From positions 1-64,000 of the forward strand of contig NZ_WBKI01000005.1 in the NCBI RefSeq assembly GCF_008830365.1: 64,000 nucleotides of DNA. Reading direction: 5' to 3'. The stretch is from Serratia proteamaculans. Lineage in GTDB: Bacteria; Pseudomonadota; Gammaproteobacteria; Enterobacterales; Enterobacteriaceae. This document shows, one piece after another, positions 63,709 through 64,000 of the stretch (positions are counted from its first letter, which is position 1; each line of letters starts with the position of its first letter). Below the pieces are notes generated by a model that was not told the origin of the DNA, did not search any database, and saw only the letters and a program-made list of their open reading frames with translations. The position numbers were made by a program, and so were the translations under genes.

Positions 63709-64000
63709 ATGGGTCAGGAAAAGCTCTACATCGAAAAAGAACTAAGCTGGTTATCCTTTAATGAACGCGTATTGCAGGAAGCCGCAGATAAGAGCAATCC
63801 CCTGATTGAGCGCATGCGTTTTCTGGGCATTTACTCCAATAACCTTGATGAGTTCTATAAGGTCCGCTTTGCCGATCTTAAACGACGTATCCTGATCAGC
63901 GAAGAACAGGGTTCCGGTGGCGCTTCACGTCATCTGCTGAAAAAGATCCAGGCCAAGGTATTAAAAACCGATCAAGAATTCGACAGCCTGTATAACGATT
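63709..64000 (+). CDS. ppk: Polyphosphate kinase, N-terminal part (3' end outside window)
   Basis: Membrane-associated enzyme that makes long-chain polyphosphate from ATP. Only the first 97 residues are in the window: [20 protein letters not shown], then [20 protein letters not shown] and VRFADLKRR, matching the N-domain of E. coli Ppk. GGAG lies 5 bp before the ATG at 63709. It is divergent from pstCAB, so phosphate uptake and storage genes share one control region. Confidence 0.96.
   Translation, partial: MGQEKLYIEKELSWLSFNERVLQEAADKSNPLIERMRFLGIYSNNLDEFYKVRFADLKRRILISEEQGSGGASRHLLKKIQAKVLKTDQEFDSLYND

Noticed and set aside
1-64000. CRISPR arrays, tRNA or rRNA genes, prophage or transposase genes
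   Set aside because: None could be supported; the inserts have no integrase, att repeat or tRNA edge that I can see.

Overview
The window reads as chromosome of an enterobacterium of the Yersiniaceae, most likely Serratia. Protein sequences are close to E. coli for the core genes, GC is fairly high, genes are tightly packed, and the backbone follows the E. coli order tktB-nudK-(narQ)-acrD-ypfM-yffB-dapE-ypfN-ypfH-tmcA-ypfJ-purC-bamC-dapA-gcvR-bcp-perM-bepA-arsC-hda-uraA-upp-purM-purN-ppk. The genus is an inference from gene content (nap operon without napGH, iron-linked two-partner secretion), not from a search.

Layout. 1-1067 is the end of transketolase, then nudK. 1.8-9.1 kb holds a complete nitrate module: napFDABC (periplasmic nitrate reductase) on the minus strand, with the nitrate sensor narQ and regulator narP on the plus strand and a shared control region carrying FNR-like and NarP-like sites. 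acrD (RND efflux pump) follows behind a BaeR-like site, then the 19-codon gene ypfM, which is easily missed. 13.2-18.9 kb is an iron insert: two TonB-dependent receptors and a YncE-like beta-propeller protein around a Fur box. 19-21.4 kb carries small accessory genes (TPR, three GNATs, a PchB-like lyase). 21.6-33 kb is core: lysine biosynthesis (dapE, dapA), purC, bamC, tmcA, gcvR, bcp, perM. 33-36.7 kb is a second insert: a decayed molybdate-binding (TOBE/Mop) remnant, a LysE exporter with an Lrp-type regulator, and an NDH-2-like flavoprotein with an Rrf2 regulator. bepA and arsC follow, then a two-gene HicAB-like candidate toxin-antitoxin module, hda (CTG start), an LEA-like lipoprotein with a GlsB-like membrane protein, uraA, upp, purM, purN and speG.

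46.6-58.5 kb, between speG and the pst genes, is a conflict island. It holds a type I Thoeris anti-phage system (thsA SIR2-SLOG, thsB TIR) and, on the other strand, a contact-dependent inhibition locus: cdiB, cdiA, a DUF596 immunity gene, an orphan frameshifted CdiA C-terminal cassette that shares a 260-bp direct repeat with cdiA, and a membrane protein that could be the orphan's immunity partner. A Fur-like box precedes cdiB. The window closes with pstC-pstA-pstB (no pstS or phoU here) behind a three-repeat Pho box, and the start of ppk, so phosphate uptake and polyphosphate synthesis sit back to back.

No tRNA, rRNA, CRISPR array or insertion sequence was seen. The best candidates for little-described biology are the HicAB-like pair at 39.0-39.8 kb, the orphan CDI cassette with its neighbour at 48.7-50.4 kb, and the Fur-box receptor/propeller module at 13.2-18.9 kb. 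All calls were made by eye without searches.
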